Counted from the stretch's first letter, positions 53,514 to 62,590 are shown. The stretch: DNA of 64,000 nt from Devosia sp. YR412 (GCF_900110945.1 NZ_FOFL01000001.1:372001-436000), one strand, 5' to 3'. A program made the numbers and translations. Notes: generated by a model not told the origin, from the letters alone.

Positions 53514-55037
53514 TCAGGCCCGTTCGTGATCGAGAAACTGCCGATAGGCCGGATTATTCGTCTCTTCCCAATAGGGAAAGCCGATGGCCTCGATATGAGC
53601 GATGAAGTCGCTGCGCGTCGCCTCGGGCACCTGCACGCCGACCAGCACGCGGCCATAGTCGGCGCCGTGATTGCGATAGTGGAACAGGGAGATGTTCCAG
53701 GCGTCGTTGAGGCCTTCGAGGAATTTCAGCAATGCCCCCGGCCGCTCGGGGAACTGGAAGCGGTAGACCACCTCGTCATTGAGATCCTCCACCCGGCCGC
53801 CGACCATATGCCGGACATGCAGCTTGGCCACTTCATTGTCGGTGAGGTCGAGCACGCCCAGGCCATGGTCTTCTAGCAGGGCGATGATTTCCTGCTTTTC
53901 CGCCTCGCCGCGGCTGAGCTTGATGCCGACGAAGATGCGCGCCCGAGCACCATGGGCATAGCGGTAGTTGAACTCGGTGATCGAGCGTTGGCCGAGCAGG
54001 CGGATGAAGGCGCGATAGCTGCCGGGACGCTCGGGGATTTCAACGCTGAGCAGAGCCTCGGCCCGCTCGCCGATCTCGGCGCGCTCGGCGACATAGCGCA
54101 GCCGGTCGAAATTGACATTGGCGCCGGAATTGATGGCGATCAGCGCGCCACGCGGCGCCTGGCCGGTCTCGACCTGACGGCGCAGGCCGGCCAGGGCCAG
54201 CGCACCGGCCGGTTCGGCAATGGCCCGCATGTCGTCAAAGATGTCCTTGATGGCGGCGCAGATTTCGTCGGCGCTGACGGTGACGATATCGTCGAGCAGT
54301 TCGCGGCAGATGCGGAAGGTTTCCTCGCCTACCTGGCGCACGGCGACGCCATCGGCAAAGAGGCCCACCTGGTCAAGCGCCACCGGATGGCCGGCGGCAA
54401 TGGCGGCCTTCATGCTGGCGGCTTCTTCCGGCTCGACGCCGATCACCCTGATTTCGGGGCGCAGGAATTTGACAAAAGCGGCAATGCCCGCCGCCAACCC
54501 GCCACCACCGACCGGCACATAGATCGCACCGATCTCGCCCGGATGCTGGCGCAGCAATTCCATGCCGATCGTGCCCTGGCCGGCAATGACATCGGGATCA
54601 TCGAAGGGATGCACCACGACATAGCCATGCTTCTCCGCCAGTTCAGCCGCATGGGCGCGGGCGGCATCGAACCCGTCGCCGAACAGCACGACTTCGCCAC
54701 CCAGCCGCCGCACGGCACCGATCTTGATCACCGGCGTGGTGGTTGGCATGACGATGACCGCACGAATGCCCTGGCGCGCGGCCGAGAGGGCGACGCCCTG
54801 CGCATGATTGCCGGCCGAAGCGCAGATCACGCCACGGGCGCGCTCTTCTTCGGTCAGCTGGGCGATGCGGTTATGCGCGCCGCGAATCTTGAAGGAGAAG
54901 ACCGGCTGCATGTCCTCGCGCTTGAGCAGTACCTCGGCGCCGAGCCGGGCCGACAGCAGGTTCATGGTTTCAAGCGGGGTCTGTTCGGCCACTTCATAGA
55001 CCGACGAGGTGAGGATGCGGCGGACATAGTCCTGCAT
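53514..55037 (-). CDS. ilvA: Biosynthetic threonine ammonia-lyase
   Basis: A 507-residue PLP enzyme that deaminates threonine to 2-oxobutyrate, the first step to isoleucine. The PLP lysine is in FSFKIRGAHN (about 57-66), the phosphate loop is VGGGGLAAG, and two ACT-like regulatory domains at the C-terminus (about 330-500; IPERPGSYRAFI and FPERPGALLKFL) give isoleucine feedback control. Length and two ACT domains point to the long biosynthetic form. The ATG at 55037 is taken; GGAG lies about 9 nt upstream. Confidence 0.96.
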   Translation of the reverse strand: MQDYVRRILTSSVYEVAEQTPLETMNLLSARLGAEVLLKREDMQPVFSFKIRGAHNRIAQLTEEERARGVICASAGNHAQGVALSAARQGIRAVIVMPTTTPVIKIGAVRRLGGEVVLFGDGFDAARAHAAELAEKHGYVVVHPFDDPDVIAGQGTIGMELLRQHPGEIGAIYVPVGGGGLAAGIAAFVKFLRPEIRVIGVEPEEAASMKAAIAAGHPVALDQVGLFADGVAVRQVGEETFRICRELLDDIVTVSADEICAAIKDIFDDMRAIAEPAGALALAGLRRQVETGQAPRGALIAINSGANVNFDRLRYVAERAEIGERAEALLSVEIPERPGSYRAFIRLLGQRSITEFNYRYAHGARARIFVGIKLSRGEAEKQEIIALLEDHGLGVLDLTDNEVAKLHVRHMVGGRVEDLNDEVVYRFQFPERPGALLKFLEGLNDAWNISLFHYRNHGADYGRVLVGVQVPEATRSDFIAHIEAIGFPYWEETNNPAYRQFLDHERA

Positions 55038-55332
55038 TTGCGGGCACTCCAATGTGACGCTGATGGAGCCCCGGACCGAGGCTTTGTCAACCCGGCGGCA
55101 GGGCAAGCCCCAATGCGGGCTGGACAAAGCACGCAAATTATTCCGTTATCGTCGGGCTGCGTCGCTTTGGGGAAAGCGGCGCCAGAAGCCGGCACATGAA
55201 ATGACGGGCCTGGACTGTCCCGTTGCCGACACGATGCATGACGAGATGAGGCGCCTTTTCGGTTGAGCGCGTCTGAAACTTTCCGTCAGCATCTGTCGTT
55301 TATGATGACGGACGATAGCGTGCGGAGGGGTC
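55038..55332. other. Intergenic region upstream of ilvA
   Basis: About 295 bases between ilvA and a small forward frame. It should hold the ilvA promoter. I saw no attenuator-like leader peptide, tRNA or long repeat. Confidence 0.5.
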
Positions 55333-55443
55333 ATGTACCTCGGAAAACTAGCGGTAATCTGTGGGCTCGCCGTAGAGGCGTGGATGGTTTTGTTTGTCGC
55401 GGCAGCCGGCATGCAGTTTTTGGCGGTCAGCCTGCTCGGCTAG
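55333..55443 (+). CDS. Small hydrophobic peptide (36 residues)
   Basis: The frame starts MYLGKLAVICGLAVEAWMVL and is one membrane-spanning segment. A strong GGAGG lies about 5 nt upstream. It overlaps the stop of an opposite small frame by 3 bases. Coding status is uncertain because short hydrophobic frames occur by chance. Confidence 0.4.
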   Translation: MYLGKLAVICGLAVEAWMVLFVAAAGMQFLAVSLLG

Positions 55444-55553
55444 TGCAACTGGCCGGTTAGATAGAGCAGCCCGACAATGGGCAGCACAAAGCTCCATCCC
55501 AGCAGCACCAGCCCGGCGGCGGATGCTGCGCACAGTGTCAATAACTTCTTCAT
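55440..55553 (-). CDS. Small hydrophobic peptide (37 residues), opposite strand
   Basis: The frame starts MKKLLTLCAASAAGLVLLGW and has a basic N-terminus and one hydrophobic segment. AGGA lies about 9 nt upstream. It converges on the small forward frame. Both could be real small membrane proteins or chance. Confidence 0.35.
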   Translation of the reverse strand: MKKLLTLCAASAAGLVLLGWSFVLPIVGLLYLTGQLH

Positions 55554-55700
55554 CGATACAATCCTGCGTCCCGCCACAGAAATAGCGCAGGCGTGTTTTA
55601 GTTCAAATACCTTCCATTGTTATTCTTAATCGGGACGCCTCAGGGAGTTAGCGTCGCAGCTCACCGTATGTCCGTCCGATTTTGCATGGCTGGCACTCCA

Positions 55701-55716
55701 TCAATCATTTGATTGA
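55701..55716. promoter_or_regulatory. 16-bp perfect palindrome upstream of the tetR-type gene
   Basis: TCAATCA-TT-TGATTGA lies 30 bases before the regulator start. Perfect palindromes of this size and place are typical TetR-family autoregulatory operators. Confidence 0.7.
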
Positions 55717-55745
55717 GAGGAAATTTGGGTCTATAGGCAGCACCC

Positions 55746-56369
55746 ATGAAAAGCGAAGACTGCAAATCTCTCGATCCCACGGCACCCGGCAAGCGCGAAA
55801 GCGGCGATGACCGGCGCATCGCCGTGGCCAAGGCGGCACGGGCGATCATCGTCGAAAAGGGCCTCGAAGGCCTGCGCACCCGCGACATCGCGGCGCGTGT
55901 CGGCATCAATATCGCCACGCTGCATTATCACGTGCCCACCAAGGAAGCCCTGGTCGCCCTGGTGGCAGAGAGCATCCGCGCCGAGTTCCGTGCCCAGGCC
56001 CTGCGCAATTCGCGCGAAGGCAAGACCGGCCTCGAACAGCTGCATCTCGAGTTCGACGATTTTCGCGAAACCGCACGGGAAATGCCCGAGCTCATCATCA
56101 TACTGACAGAACTTGTCGAGCGGGCGAGGCGAGATGCCGCCGTCGCCGCGATCGTCCTGCCGCTGCACCGGTTCTGGCGCGGCCAGTTTGCCGACATCTT
56201 CCGCCTCGGCATTGCCGATGGCTCTTTCCGGCCCGACCTCGACCCCGAGGCGGCCGCCATGATTGCGACCGGCGCCCTCTCCGACTCCTGGCGCCGGCCA
56301 GACACTTCGCCTTCGCTGGTCGAGCAGGCTTTGGCCGAGCTCGAACGCGCTTTTATCCGCAGACCATAA
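55746..56369 (+). CDS. TetR-family transcriptional repressor
   Basis: A 207-residue repressor with an N-terminal helix-turn-helix (about 25-70; GLRTRDIAARVGINIATLHYHVPTKEAL) and a helical ligand domain. It is 17 bases from the MFS gene in the same direction, so the two form an efflux operon. The 16-bp palindrome in front is the likely operator. The inducer would be the drug exported. Confidence 0.92.
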   Translation: MKSEDCKSLDPTAPGKRESGDDRRIAVAKAARAIIVEKGLEGLRTRDIAARVGINIATLHYHVPTKEALVALVAESIRAEFRAQALRNSREGKTGLEQLHLEFDDFRETAREMPELIIILTELVERARRDAAVAAIVLPLHRFWRGQFADIFRLGIADGSFRPDLDPEAAAMIATGALSDSWRRPDTSPSLVEQALAELERAFIRRP

Positions 56370-56386
56370 GCTCAAGGAAAACTACC

Positions 56387-57880
56387 ATGTCCGCCCATTC
56401 TCCCGCCGCTGCCGGCGCCGCAGCACCACCCGATCCGCGCCGCTGGATCGCGCTCTTCGTGCTGCTCATCGCCAATTTCATGAACCTGATCGACGTGACC
56501 ATCGTCAACGTCGCGCTGCCTTCGATGCGCACTGGCCTTGGTGCCAGCGATACCCAGATCGAATGGGTCGTCGCTGCCTATATACTTGCCTTCGCGCTGG
56601 GGCTTTTGCCCTTCGGTCGCCTCGGCGACATCCTGGGCCGCACCACGCTCTTCCTCTGGGGCGTTGCCGGCTTCACCATTGCCTCCGCGCTCTGCGGCAT
56701 GGCCCCCAATATTGAATTCCTGATCGTGGCCCGCGTGATCCAGGGCTTGGCTGGCGCCATGATGACGCCGCAGGTGCTGGCCATCGCCACGGTGACCTTC
56801 CCGCCCCATGAACGCGGCCAGGCCTTTTCGCTGTTCGGTCTGTCGGCTGGTCTTGCCGCCGTTTGCGGCCCGATCGTTGGCGGCCTGCTGATCAACGCCC
56901 AGTTGTTCGGTCTCGACTGGCAGCCGATCTTTTTGGTCAACGTTCCCGTCGGCATCGCTGCCGTGGTCGCCGGCCTCTACCTGATCCCGCGCGTGCCGGG
57001 TCATCCTGACATCAAGAACGACTATGTCGGTATTGCCCTGTTCGGCCTGTCGATCATCGCCGTGGTCTTCCCGATCGTCGAAGGCCGCGCCTATGGCTGG
57101 CCGCTCTGGGCCTTTGGCATGATCGCCGTGGGCCTGATCGGTCTGGTCGCCTTCTTCTTCTGGCAGAAGGCCCGCGCCCAGCGCAACGAACCGCAGCTGC
57201 TCAACTATGATCTCCTGACCAACAGGGATTTCATGTTCGGCGCGTTTGTCGTGACCATTTTCGCCTCGGGCATTCCCGGCATGTTCATGGTCATCTCCCT
57301 GCTGCTGCAGGGCGGCTTCGGCTTCAGCGCGCTGGAATCGGGCCTGACCAATACGCCCTTCTCGGTCGGCGTGCTGATCGCTTCGGGTATCGCCGGCCGC
57401 TTTGGCGCCAACTACCTGCGTGGCCGTCTGGCCGGTGCCGGTGCGCTGCTGACGCTGGGCATTGCCTGGCTGCATTTCATCATCGCCGGTGTCGGCGACA
57501 CGATCGACCACTGGAGCTTCCTGCCGCCGCTGCTGCTGGCCGGCATCGGCCTTGGCCTCGGCTTTTCGTCGCTGTTCCAGCTGGTTCTGGCCAATGTGCC
57601 ACCGCGCGATGCCGGTGCCGGTTCGGGTTCGCTGCAGGCCTTTCAGCAGGTCGGTGGTGCGCTCGGCGTGGCACTCGTGGGCGAGCTGTTCTTCACGACG
57701 CTGGCCAGTGACTTCGCCACCGGCGCAGCGCCGCATGCCGCCTTCGCCAATGCGACGGCCTATGCGCTCTGGTACCAAGTGGCGGCTTTCGCCCTGGTCC
57801 TTGTGCTCGCCTTCTTCTTCAAGGCGCCCAAGCGCGGCGCAGGCTTTGCCCCGCCCCAGCATGTGGCCATCGAAGTCTAG
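56387..57880 (+). CDS. DHA2-type MFS multidrug exporter (EmrB/QacA)
   Basis: A 497-residue protein with about 14 membrane helices. The DHA2 signatures NFMNLIDVTIVNVALPSMRTGLG (helix 1, about 26-48) and FGRLGDILGRTTLFLWG (motif A) are present, as is an antiporter motif C-like GLAAVCGPIVGG. It extrudes drugs by proton exchange. AAGGA precedes the start. It converges on the porin-like gene across a terminator. Confidence 0.93.
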   Translation: MSAHSPAAAGAAAPPDPRRWIALFVLLIANFMNLIDVTIVNVALPSMRTGLGASDTQIEWVVAAYILAFALGLLPFGRLGDILGRTTLFLWGVAGFTIASALCGMAPNIEFLIVARVIQGLAGAMMTPQVLAIATVTFPPHERGQAFSLFGLSAGLAAVCGPIVGGLLINAQLFGLDWQPIFLVNVPVGIAAVVAGLYLIPRVPGHPDIKNDYVGIALFGLSIIAVVFPIVEGRAYGWPLWAFGMIAVGLIGLVAFFFWQKARAQRNEPQLLNYDLLTNRDFMFGAFVVTIFASGIPGMFMVISLLLQGGFGFSALESGLTNTPFSVGVLIASGIAGRFGANYLRGRLAGAGALLTLGIAWLHFIIAGVGDTIDHWSFLPPLLLAGIGLGLGFSSLFQLVLANVPPRDAGAGSGSLQAFQQVGGALGVALVGELFFTTLASDFATGAAPHAAFANATAYALWYQVAAFALVLVLAFFFKAPKRGAGFAPPQHVAIEV

Positions 57881-57886
57881 CAAACA

Positions 57887-57913
57887 AAAAAGGCCGCCCC
57901 TCGGGGCGGCCTT
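57887..57913 (-). terminator. Rho-independent terminator of the porin-like gene
   Basis: AAGGCCGCCC and GGGCGGCCTT form a 10-bp stem with a CTCG loop. On the minus strand it is followed by TTTTTTG. It lies between convergent genes and may also slow forward transcription. Confidence 0.88.
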
Positions 57914-57933
57914 CAATTCAGGATCGGCGGTTT

Positions 57934-58611
57934 TTAGAACTTCCAGCCGAGGCCGGCGCGGATCACCGCATTGCTCGGCTCGCTGGTGCGGCCGGCGGGA
58001 CCAGGCACCGAATTGACGCCATAATGGGTCCAGGTCGCATTGAGGCGGGCCATGATGTTCTGGGTGACCATCATGTCGACGCCGAGGCCGAGCTGGAAAC
58101 CACCGGCGGTGAATTCCGAACCGGCGCCCAGAGCTGGCGACATGTCAAAGCGGCCCCAGGAATAACCCACGGTGCCATAGGCCAGCACATTGTTGGCGAC
58201 GGGGTAGCCCAGCGTGGCGCGGACTGCGGTGTCCCACTTCAGCGCACCATAGTTGAGGCCGTTATACTCGAACTGGGTCGCGACATTGTTGAGCTCGGCA
58301 TCCACGCCGAGCACGAACCAGTCGTTCAGCTGCATGCGATAGCCAGCGAAGACGCCGGCGCTGCCGCCGATATCGCCGAGCAGCTGCTCGGTGGCCGGGG
58401 GCGTCGCGATTACGGTATTGGTCTCATGGCTCTTCATGCCGATCAGGCTGCCCTGCGCACCGACATAGAAGCCATCCCAGGCCGAATAGGCCGGCTGGTA
58501 GGTCTGGTTGGTGATGACCGGCGCCACCAGCTGCTGCGCATTGGCAGCCAGCACGGGCGCTCCAGCCACAACCGCGATCAGCGCCGCCGCCAGCTTGATC
58601 TTGAAACCCAT
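57934..58611 (-). CDS. Outer-membrane beta-barrel (porin-family) protein
   Basis: A 225-residue exported protein. The signal peptide (about 1-23) ends PVLAANAQ, followed by WDGFYVGAQGSLIGMK, the usual entry of Omp25/Omp31-type eight-strand barrels. The C-terminus is AGLGWKF, with the terminal aromatic needed by the Bam machinery. It may aid envelope stability. ATG 58611 is preceded by GGGGG; an in-frame TTG further up is less likely. Confidence 0.88.
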   Translation of the reverse strand: MGFKIKLAAALIAVVAGAPVLAANAQQLVAPVITNQTYQPAYSAWDGFYVGAQGSLIGMKSHETNTVIATPPATEQLLGDIGGSAGVFAGYRMQLNDWFVLGVDAELNNVATQFEYNGLNYGALKWDTAVRATLGYPVANNVLAYGTVGYSWGRFDMSPALGAGSEFTAGGFQLGLGVDMMVTQNIMARLNATWTHYGVNSVPGPAGRTSEPSNAVIRAGLGWKF

Positions 58612-58718
58612 GAAAACCCCCAAAAAATGAACTGGCTAAAATTTGCCACGTTTTGTTAGATGGGGCCATGACCAAAGGGTCACACCCCCACCCAAACCGT
58701 CGTGCATCCCCGCTATGG

Positions 58719-59621
58719 TTAGCGAACGATGAGCGTACCGGCGCCGAACTCGGTGAATAGCTCGACCAGCACCACATGCGGCATCTTGCCATTGAGGATC
58801 ACCACGCCCTCGACGCCATTGTCCAGCGCCTCGAGGCAGGTTTCCACCTTTGGAATCATCCCGCCCGAGATGGTGCCGTCGGCGATCAGCTCCTTGGCCT
58901 CACGCACCGAAAGCTCGGGGATCAGCTTGCCATCGCGGTCGAGCACGCCCGGCACGTCGGTCAGGAACAACAGGCGCTTGGCGCCGAGCGAGCCGGCGAT
59001 GGCGCCCGCGAAAGTATCGGCATTGATATTATAGGTATTCCCGTCGCGGCCGGGTGCGACCGGGGCGATCACCGGGATCATTTCCGAACGGGCCAACAGG
59101 TCGAGCAGCGTGCGATCGACTTCCACCGGCTCGCCGACGAAGCCGAGATCGAGCACTTTCTCGATGTTGGAGGTCGGGTCCTTGACGGTCTTCACGGCCT
59201 TCTTGGCAAAGACCATATTGCCGTCCTTGCCGCAGAGGCCGATGGCCCATTCGCCTTCGGCATTGATCAGCGCGACAATTTCCTTGTTGATCGAGCCGGC
59301 CAGGACCATTTCGACCACTTCCATGGTCCGCTGGTCGGTAACGCGGAGGCCGCCCTCGAACTTGGATTCGATGCCCAGCTTGGCCAGCATCGAGGCAATC
59401 TGCGGCCCGCCGCCATGCACCACGATCGGATTGACCTTGCTCTGCTTGAGCAGAGCGATGTCGCGGGCAAAGGCCTGCCCCAGCTTGGCGTCGCCCATGG
59501 CATGGCCGCCGTATTTCACCACGACGGTCTTGCCCTCGTAGCGCTGCATATAGGGCAGGGCCTGCGCAAGGATCCCCGCATCATGGCTGAAGCGGTCGGT
59601 CGAGCTAGTCTCTTCGGTCAT
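58719..59621 (-). CDS. argB: N-acetylglutamate kinase
   Basis: A 300-residue amino-acid kinase, the second step of arginine synthesis. Key blocks are [12 protein letters not shown] (about 33-44), [12 protein letters not shown] (about 62-73), [17 protein letters not shown] and [14 protein letters not shown]. The C-terminal part matches the arginine-sensitive class only by length. The start at 59621 is chosen over longer possibilities; an ATG 12 bases earlier is also in frame. Alphaproteobacterial argB often follows engB, whose C-terminus lies at the right edge, about 4.3 kb away. Confidence 0.96.
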   Translation of the reverse strand: MTEETSSTDRFSHDAGILAQALPYMQRYEGKTVVVKYGGHAMGDAKLGQAFARDIALLKQSKVNPIVVHGGGPQIASMLAKLGIESKFEGGLRVTDQRTMEVVEMVLAGSINKEIVALINAEGEWAIGLCGKDGNMVFAKKAVKTVKDPTSNIEKVLDLGFVGEPVEVDRTLLDLLARSEMIPVIAPVAPGRDGNTYNINADTFAGAIAGSLGAKRLLFLTDVPGVLDRDGKLIPELSVREAKELIADGTISGGMIPKVETCLEALDNGVEGVVILNGKMPHVVLVELFTEFGAGTLIVR

Positions 59622-59718
59622 GGAGGGACCCATTCTGTTGGCAAGGCGGCACGCGGTTCGCAACGGGTCTAGAGCATGAATGCGGAAAGGAAAAGACGGT
59701 TGTGGCGCATTTGCCAAT

Positions 59719-59748
59719 TGATCCAAGCGAGTTTTTGAGGCGTTGTAA
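59719..59748 (+). promoter_or_regulatory. Candidate ECF-type promoter of the sigma gene
   Basis: TGATCC (59719-59724) and CGTTGTAA (59741-59748) are 16 bases apart. TGATCC is the -35 of some alphaproteobacterial RpoE-type sigma factors, so self-activation is possible. A single copy without a conserved partner is weak. Confidence 0.3.
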
Positions 59749-59813
59749 GCTCATGCCGCACATCGCACCGGGCAAGGGCGAGGCAAAGGCATCAGGGGAG
59801 GCATGCAATACCC

Positions 59814-60368
59814 ATGGCCACGACAACGACACCCGCTCAAGAGGTTGCCGACCTCATCGCCCGCTGCGCCCTGCGCGACCGCGCCGCGTTCAAGTCACTC
59901 TATGAACGCACCAGTGCGAAACTCTTCGGGGTGACCCTGCGTATCTTGAAGGACCGATCAGAAGCCGAAGAGGCGGTTCAGGAAGTTTACGTGAAGATCT
60001 GGCAGCGCGCCGATCGTTACGTGGCCGGCAATACCAGCCCGATAAGCTGGCTCGTTGCTGTGGCACGCAACCATTCACTCGACATCCTGAGGGCCCGCCG
60101 TCCGGCTTCCGACGATATCGATGTGGCGCTCGAAATTCCTGACGCAGGTCCCTCTCCGGAGCGGGCGGCCCAGAATAACGAGGAAAAAGGCCAGATCGAG
60201 AAGTGTCTTGGTACGCTCGAACCCGATCGTGCCGACGCGGTGCGCGGCGCCTATCTCGATGGCTATAGCTACGAGGAACTGGCCAGCCGCTACGCCGTGC
60301 CCTTGAACACGATGCGGACCTGGCTGCGCCGGAGTCTGATCAAACTGAAAGAGTGTCTGACAGCATGA
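59814..60368 (+). CDS. ECF-family RNA polymerase sigma factor
   Basis: A 184-residue sigma-70-like ECF factor: sigma2 (about 20-90; YERTSAKLFGVTLRIL, SEAEEAVQEVYVKIW) and sigma4 (about 125-180; YSYEELASRYAVPLNTMRTWLRRSLIKLK). It is coupled to the anti-sigma gene by ATGA overlap. The pair, followed by FAS1 and MsrB genes, resembles the SigK-RskA unit of actinobacteria. Confidence 0.93.
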   Translation: MATTTTPAQEVADLIARCALRDRAAFKSLYERTSAKLFGVTLRILKDRSEAEEAVQEVYVKIWQRADRYVAGNTSPISWLVAVARNHSLDILRARRPASDDIDVALEIPDAGPSPERAAQNNEEKGQIEKCLGTLEPDRADAVRGAYLDGYSYEELASRYAVPLNTMRTWLRRSLIKLKECLTA

Positions 60369-61069
60369 GCACGAGTGATGACATCGGCGGAGAATTCGAG
60401 GGACGCAATGCCCTCGTGGCCGAGTATGTGCTCGGCCTGCTGTCCAGCAGCGAACATGCCCGCGTCGGCAGCCTGATCGACAACGATCAGGGTCTGCGCG
60501 CCGAACGCGATTTCTGGCTGTCGCGCTTTTCCTCGCTCAATGACGAATTCGTTGAGACCCCGGTCCCCGGCCATATCTATTCGGCGATCGCCAAACGGGT
60601 GTTCGGCGAGCAGCGCACCTCCTTCTGGGAGAATCTGATGGTCTGGCGCGGTATCGCCGCCGGTGCCCTGGCTGTCGCCGTGGCTGCCGTCGGCTTCAAC
60701 CTGGCCCAGCCCGCCCCCGATTCGGGCGCCTTGGCCACCCAGCTTGTCGCCGCGCTTGAAGGCGAAGGCAGCAATGTCAAATTCGTCGCGCTCTATGATG
60801 GTACCGGCAATGTCCGCCTGACGGCTCTGTCGGGCGATGACCTGCCCGGCCAGGATTACGAACTCTGGGCCATCCAGGGCGACAATGCCCCTGTCTCGAT
60901 GGGCGTCATTCCGGTCAGCGAGCGCAGCGCCATCACCCTCTCGCCTGAAGTGATGCAGGGCTGGGGCGAAGGCTCGGTACTCGCCATTTCGATCGAACCC
61001 GATGGCGGTTCGCCCACCGGCGCCCCGACCGGCCCGGTTGTCGCAACAGGTGTCGCGACGCCGATCTAG
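60365..61069 (+). CDS. RskA-like anti-sigma factor
   Basis: A 234-residue single-span inner-membrane protein. A cytosolic helical part (about 1-90; LVAEYVLGLLSSSEHARV is the anti-sigma K-like start), a membrane helix (about 97-118, WRGIAAGALAVAVAAVGFNLA) and a periplasmic RskA domain (about 125-225; YELWAIQGDNAPVSMGVIPV) are visible. It would hold the sigma factor until an envelope or oxidative signal releases it. It overlaps the sigma gene and is followed by a strong terminator. Confidence 0.9.
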   Translation: MSTSDDIGGEFEGRNALVAEYVLGLLSSSEHARVGSLIDNDQGLRAERDFWLSRFSSLNDEFVETPVPGHIYSAIAKRVFGEQRTSFWENLMVWRGIAAGALAVAVAAVGFNLAQPAPDSGALATQLVAALEGEGSNVKFVALYDGTGNVRLTALSGDDLPGQDYELWAIQGDNAPVSMGVIPVSERSAITLSPEVMQGWGEGSVLAISIEPDGGSPTGAPTGPVVATGVATPI

Positions 61070-61115
61070 TAGATCTGCATCTCGGCAAGCGTCAGATAAA
61101 TATAATGAAAATCGA

Positions 61116-61148
61116 GGGCCATCATCCAAAAGGATGGTGGCCCTTTTT
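61116..61148 (+). terminator. Rho-independent terminator of the sigma/anti-sigma operon
   Basis: A 12-bp stem (GGGCCATCATCC / GGATGGTGGCCC with one T-G pair), an AAAA loop and five T. Confidence 0.95.
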
Positions 61149-61192
61149 GTTGCACGATATCAGGTTACGCTGTGTAGACTGTTATGGATCAC

Positions 61193-61211
61193 CGGAAAGT
61201 TTTATTTTCCG
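61193..61211. promoter_or_regulatory. Inverted repeat upstream of the FAS1 gene
   Basis: CGGAAA-GTTTTAT-TTTCCG is a perfect 6-bp inverted repeat with a 7-nt AT spacer, between the sigma operon terminator and the FAS1 gene. It may be an operator or part of the promoter. Confidence 0.4.
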
Positions 61212-61308
61212 CGCACAATAATGTTTTGAAACTTCTCCCGAAGCGGCCCGTTCCTTCGACTGTCCCCGAAACAACAAGGGGAACAAAACACAGAGAGGAA
61301 CGACTACC

Positions 61309-61875
61309 ATGAATTTCCGCGCAATCACCCTCGCAGCAATGCTGACCGTTTCCGCCATTTCCGGCTCGGCTGTCTACGCCCAGGAAAATCCCGAAGTGGG
61401 CGGCGCTGCCATGTTCGCCGACAAGAACATCATTGAAAACGCCGTGAATTCTGCTGACCACACGACGCTCGTCGCCGCCGTCAAGGCTGCCGGCCTGGTC
61501 GAAACCCTGTCGGGTCCCGGTCCGTTCACCGTTCTCGCTCCTGTCAACGCCGCTTTCGACGCCCTGCCAGCCGGCACTGTCGACGCGCTGCTGAAGCCAG
61601 AGAACAAGGAAATGCTGTCGACCATCCTGGCTTGCCACGTGATCCCGGCCAAGGCTCTCTCCACCGACATCGTCGGCATGGTTGAAGCCGATGGCGGCGA
61701 GCATGTTGTTGACACCGTTGGCGGCTGCAAGCTGACCCTCAAGGCCGTCGATGGCAAGGTCACCGTGACCGACGAAAACGGCACCGTTGCCAATGTGACC
61801 ATCGCCGACGTGATCCAGTCGAACGGCGTGATCCACGTCATCGATGCTGTGTTGACCCCCAAGTCGGCAATGTAA
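61309..61875 (+). CDS. Secreted FAS1 (fasciclin) domain protein
   Basis: A 188-residue exported protein. The signal peptide (about 1-24) ends SAVYAQ. The single FAS1 domain (about 45-185) has GPFTVLAPVNAAFDALPAGTVD (H1) and NGVIHVIDAVLTPKS (H2). Two cysteines (in LACHVIP and GGCKL) could form a disulfide, as in mycobacterial MPT70. Adhesion or stress-surface roles are typical for the family. It has its own upstream repeat and ribosome-binding site GAGAGGAA. Confidence 0.92.
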   Translation: MNFRAITLAAMLTVSAISGSAVYAQENPEVGGAAMFADKNIIENAVNSADHTTLVAAVKAAGLVETLSGPGPFTVLAPVNAAFDALPAGTVDALLKPENKEMLSTILACHVIPAKALSTDIVGMVEADGGEHVVDTVGGCKLTLKAVDGKVTVTDENGTVANVTIADVIQSNGVIHVIDAVLTPKSAM

Positions 61876-62092
61876 TAATCCCGGTCCTTCCCGGACCGGC
61901 ATTGTAACCAAATGCGATGCCACTTCGAATGGTGTCCATAGAGAGGGTGCCCGCCCCCGGCGCCCTCTCACCACAACTTGACGTGCCGATACCTTGCCCT
62001 GGGACTACTATTGGCCGTCACTTCACCCCGCGCTGCCGCCCGCATCCCTCCTGCGGTCCCGGGCGCGGGGTCACCTTTGAAAGGGAAGAGAA

Positions 62093-62590
62093 ATGGCAAT
62101 CGACCGTCGTACCGTGCTGCTCGGTGGCTCCGCCATCGCCGTGCTTTCCGCCTTTGCCCTGCTGCGCCCGATGAATGCGCCGGCCGAGGCTGCCGAAGGC
62201 GACTTTCCCTTCAAGCTGACTGACGACGAATGGAAGGCCAAGCTTTCGCCCGAAGCCTATGACGTGCTGCGCCACGAAGGCACCGAGCGCCCCTTCACCT
62301 CGCCGCTCAATGATGAGCACGGCACCGGCACCTTCGTCTGCGCCGGCTGCGACCAGAAGCTCTTTGCCTCCGAGACCAAATTCGACAGCGGCACCGGCTG
62401 GCCCAGCTTTTACACCTTCATCGAGGGCGGCATCGCCACCTCGGTCGATGACAGCCTCTTCATGCAGCGCACCGAAGTACACTGCTCCAACTGCGGTGGC
62501 CATCAGGGCCATGTGTTTGAAGACGGCCCCGAGCCGACCGGCCTGCGCTATTGCATCAATGGCGTGTCATTGAAGTTCGTGGCGGCCTGA
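62093..62590 (+). CDS. msrB: Tat-exported peptide-methionine (R)-S-oxide reductase
   Basis: A 165-residue MsrB that reduces methionine-R-sulfoxide in proteins. The twin-Arg leader (DRRTVLLGG, about 4-12) and AEAA cleavage region place it in the periplasm. Zn-binding CAGC and CSNC pairs, GTGWPSFY, HCSNCGGHQGHVF and catalytic Cys in LRYCINGVSLKF are all present. It follows the FAS1 gene and probably serves the same envelope stress response. Confidence 0.93.
   Translation: MAIDRRTVLLGGSAIAVLSAFALLRPMNAPAEAAEGDFPFKLTDDEWKAKLSPEAYDVLRHEGTERPFTSPLNDEHGTGTFVCAGCDQKLFASETKFDSGTGWPSFYTFIEGGIATSVDDSLFMQRTEVHCSNCGGHQGHVFEDGPEPTGLRYCINGVSLKFVAA

Noticed and set aside
56372..57916. Long minus-strand frame opposite the MFS exporter
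   Set aside because: Asp/Gln/Arg-rich shadow protein with no domain; the MFS gene is certain.
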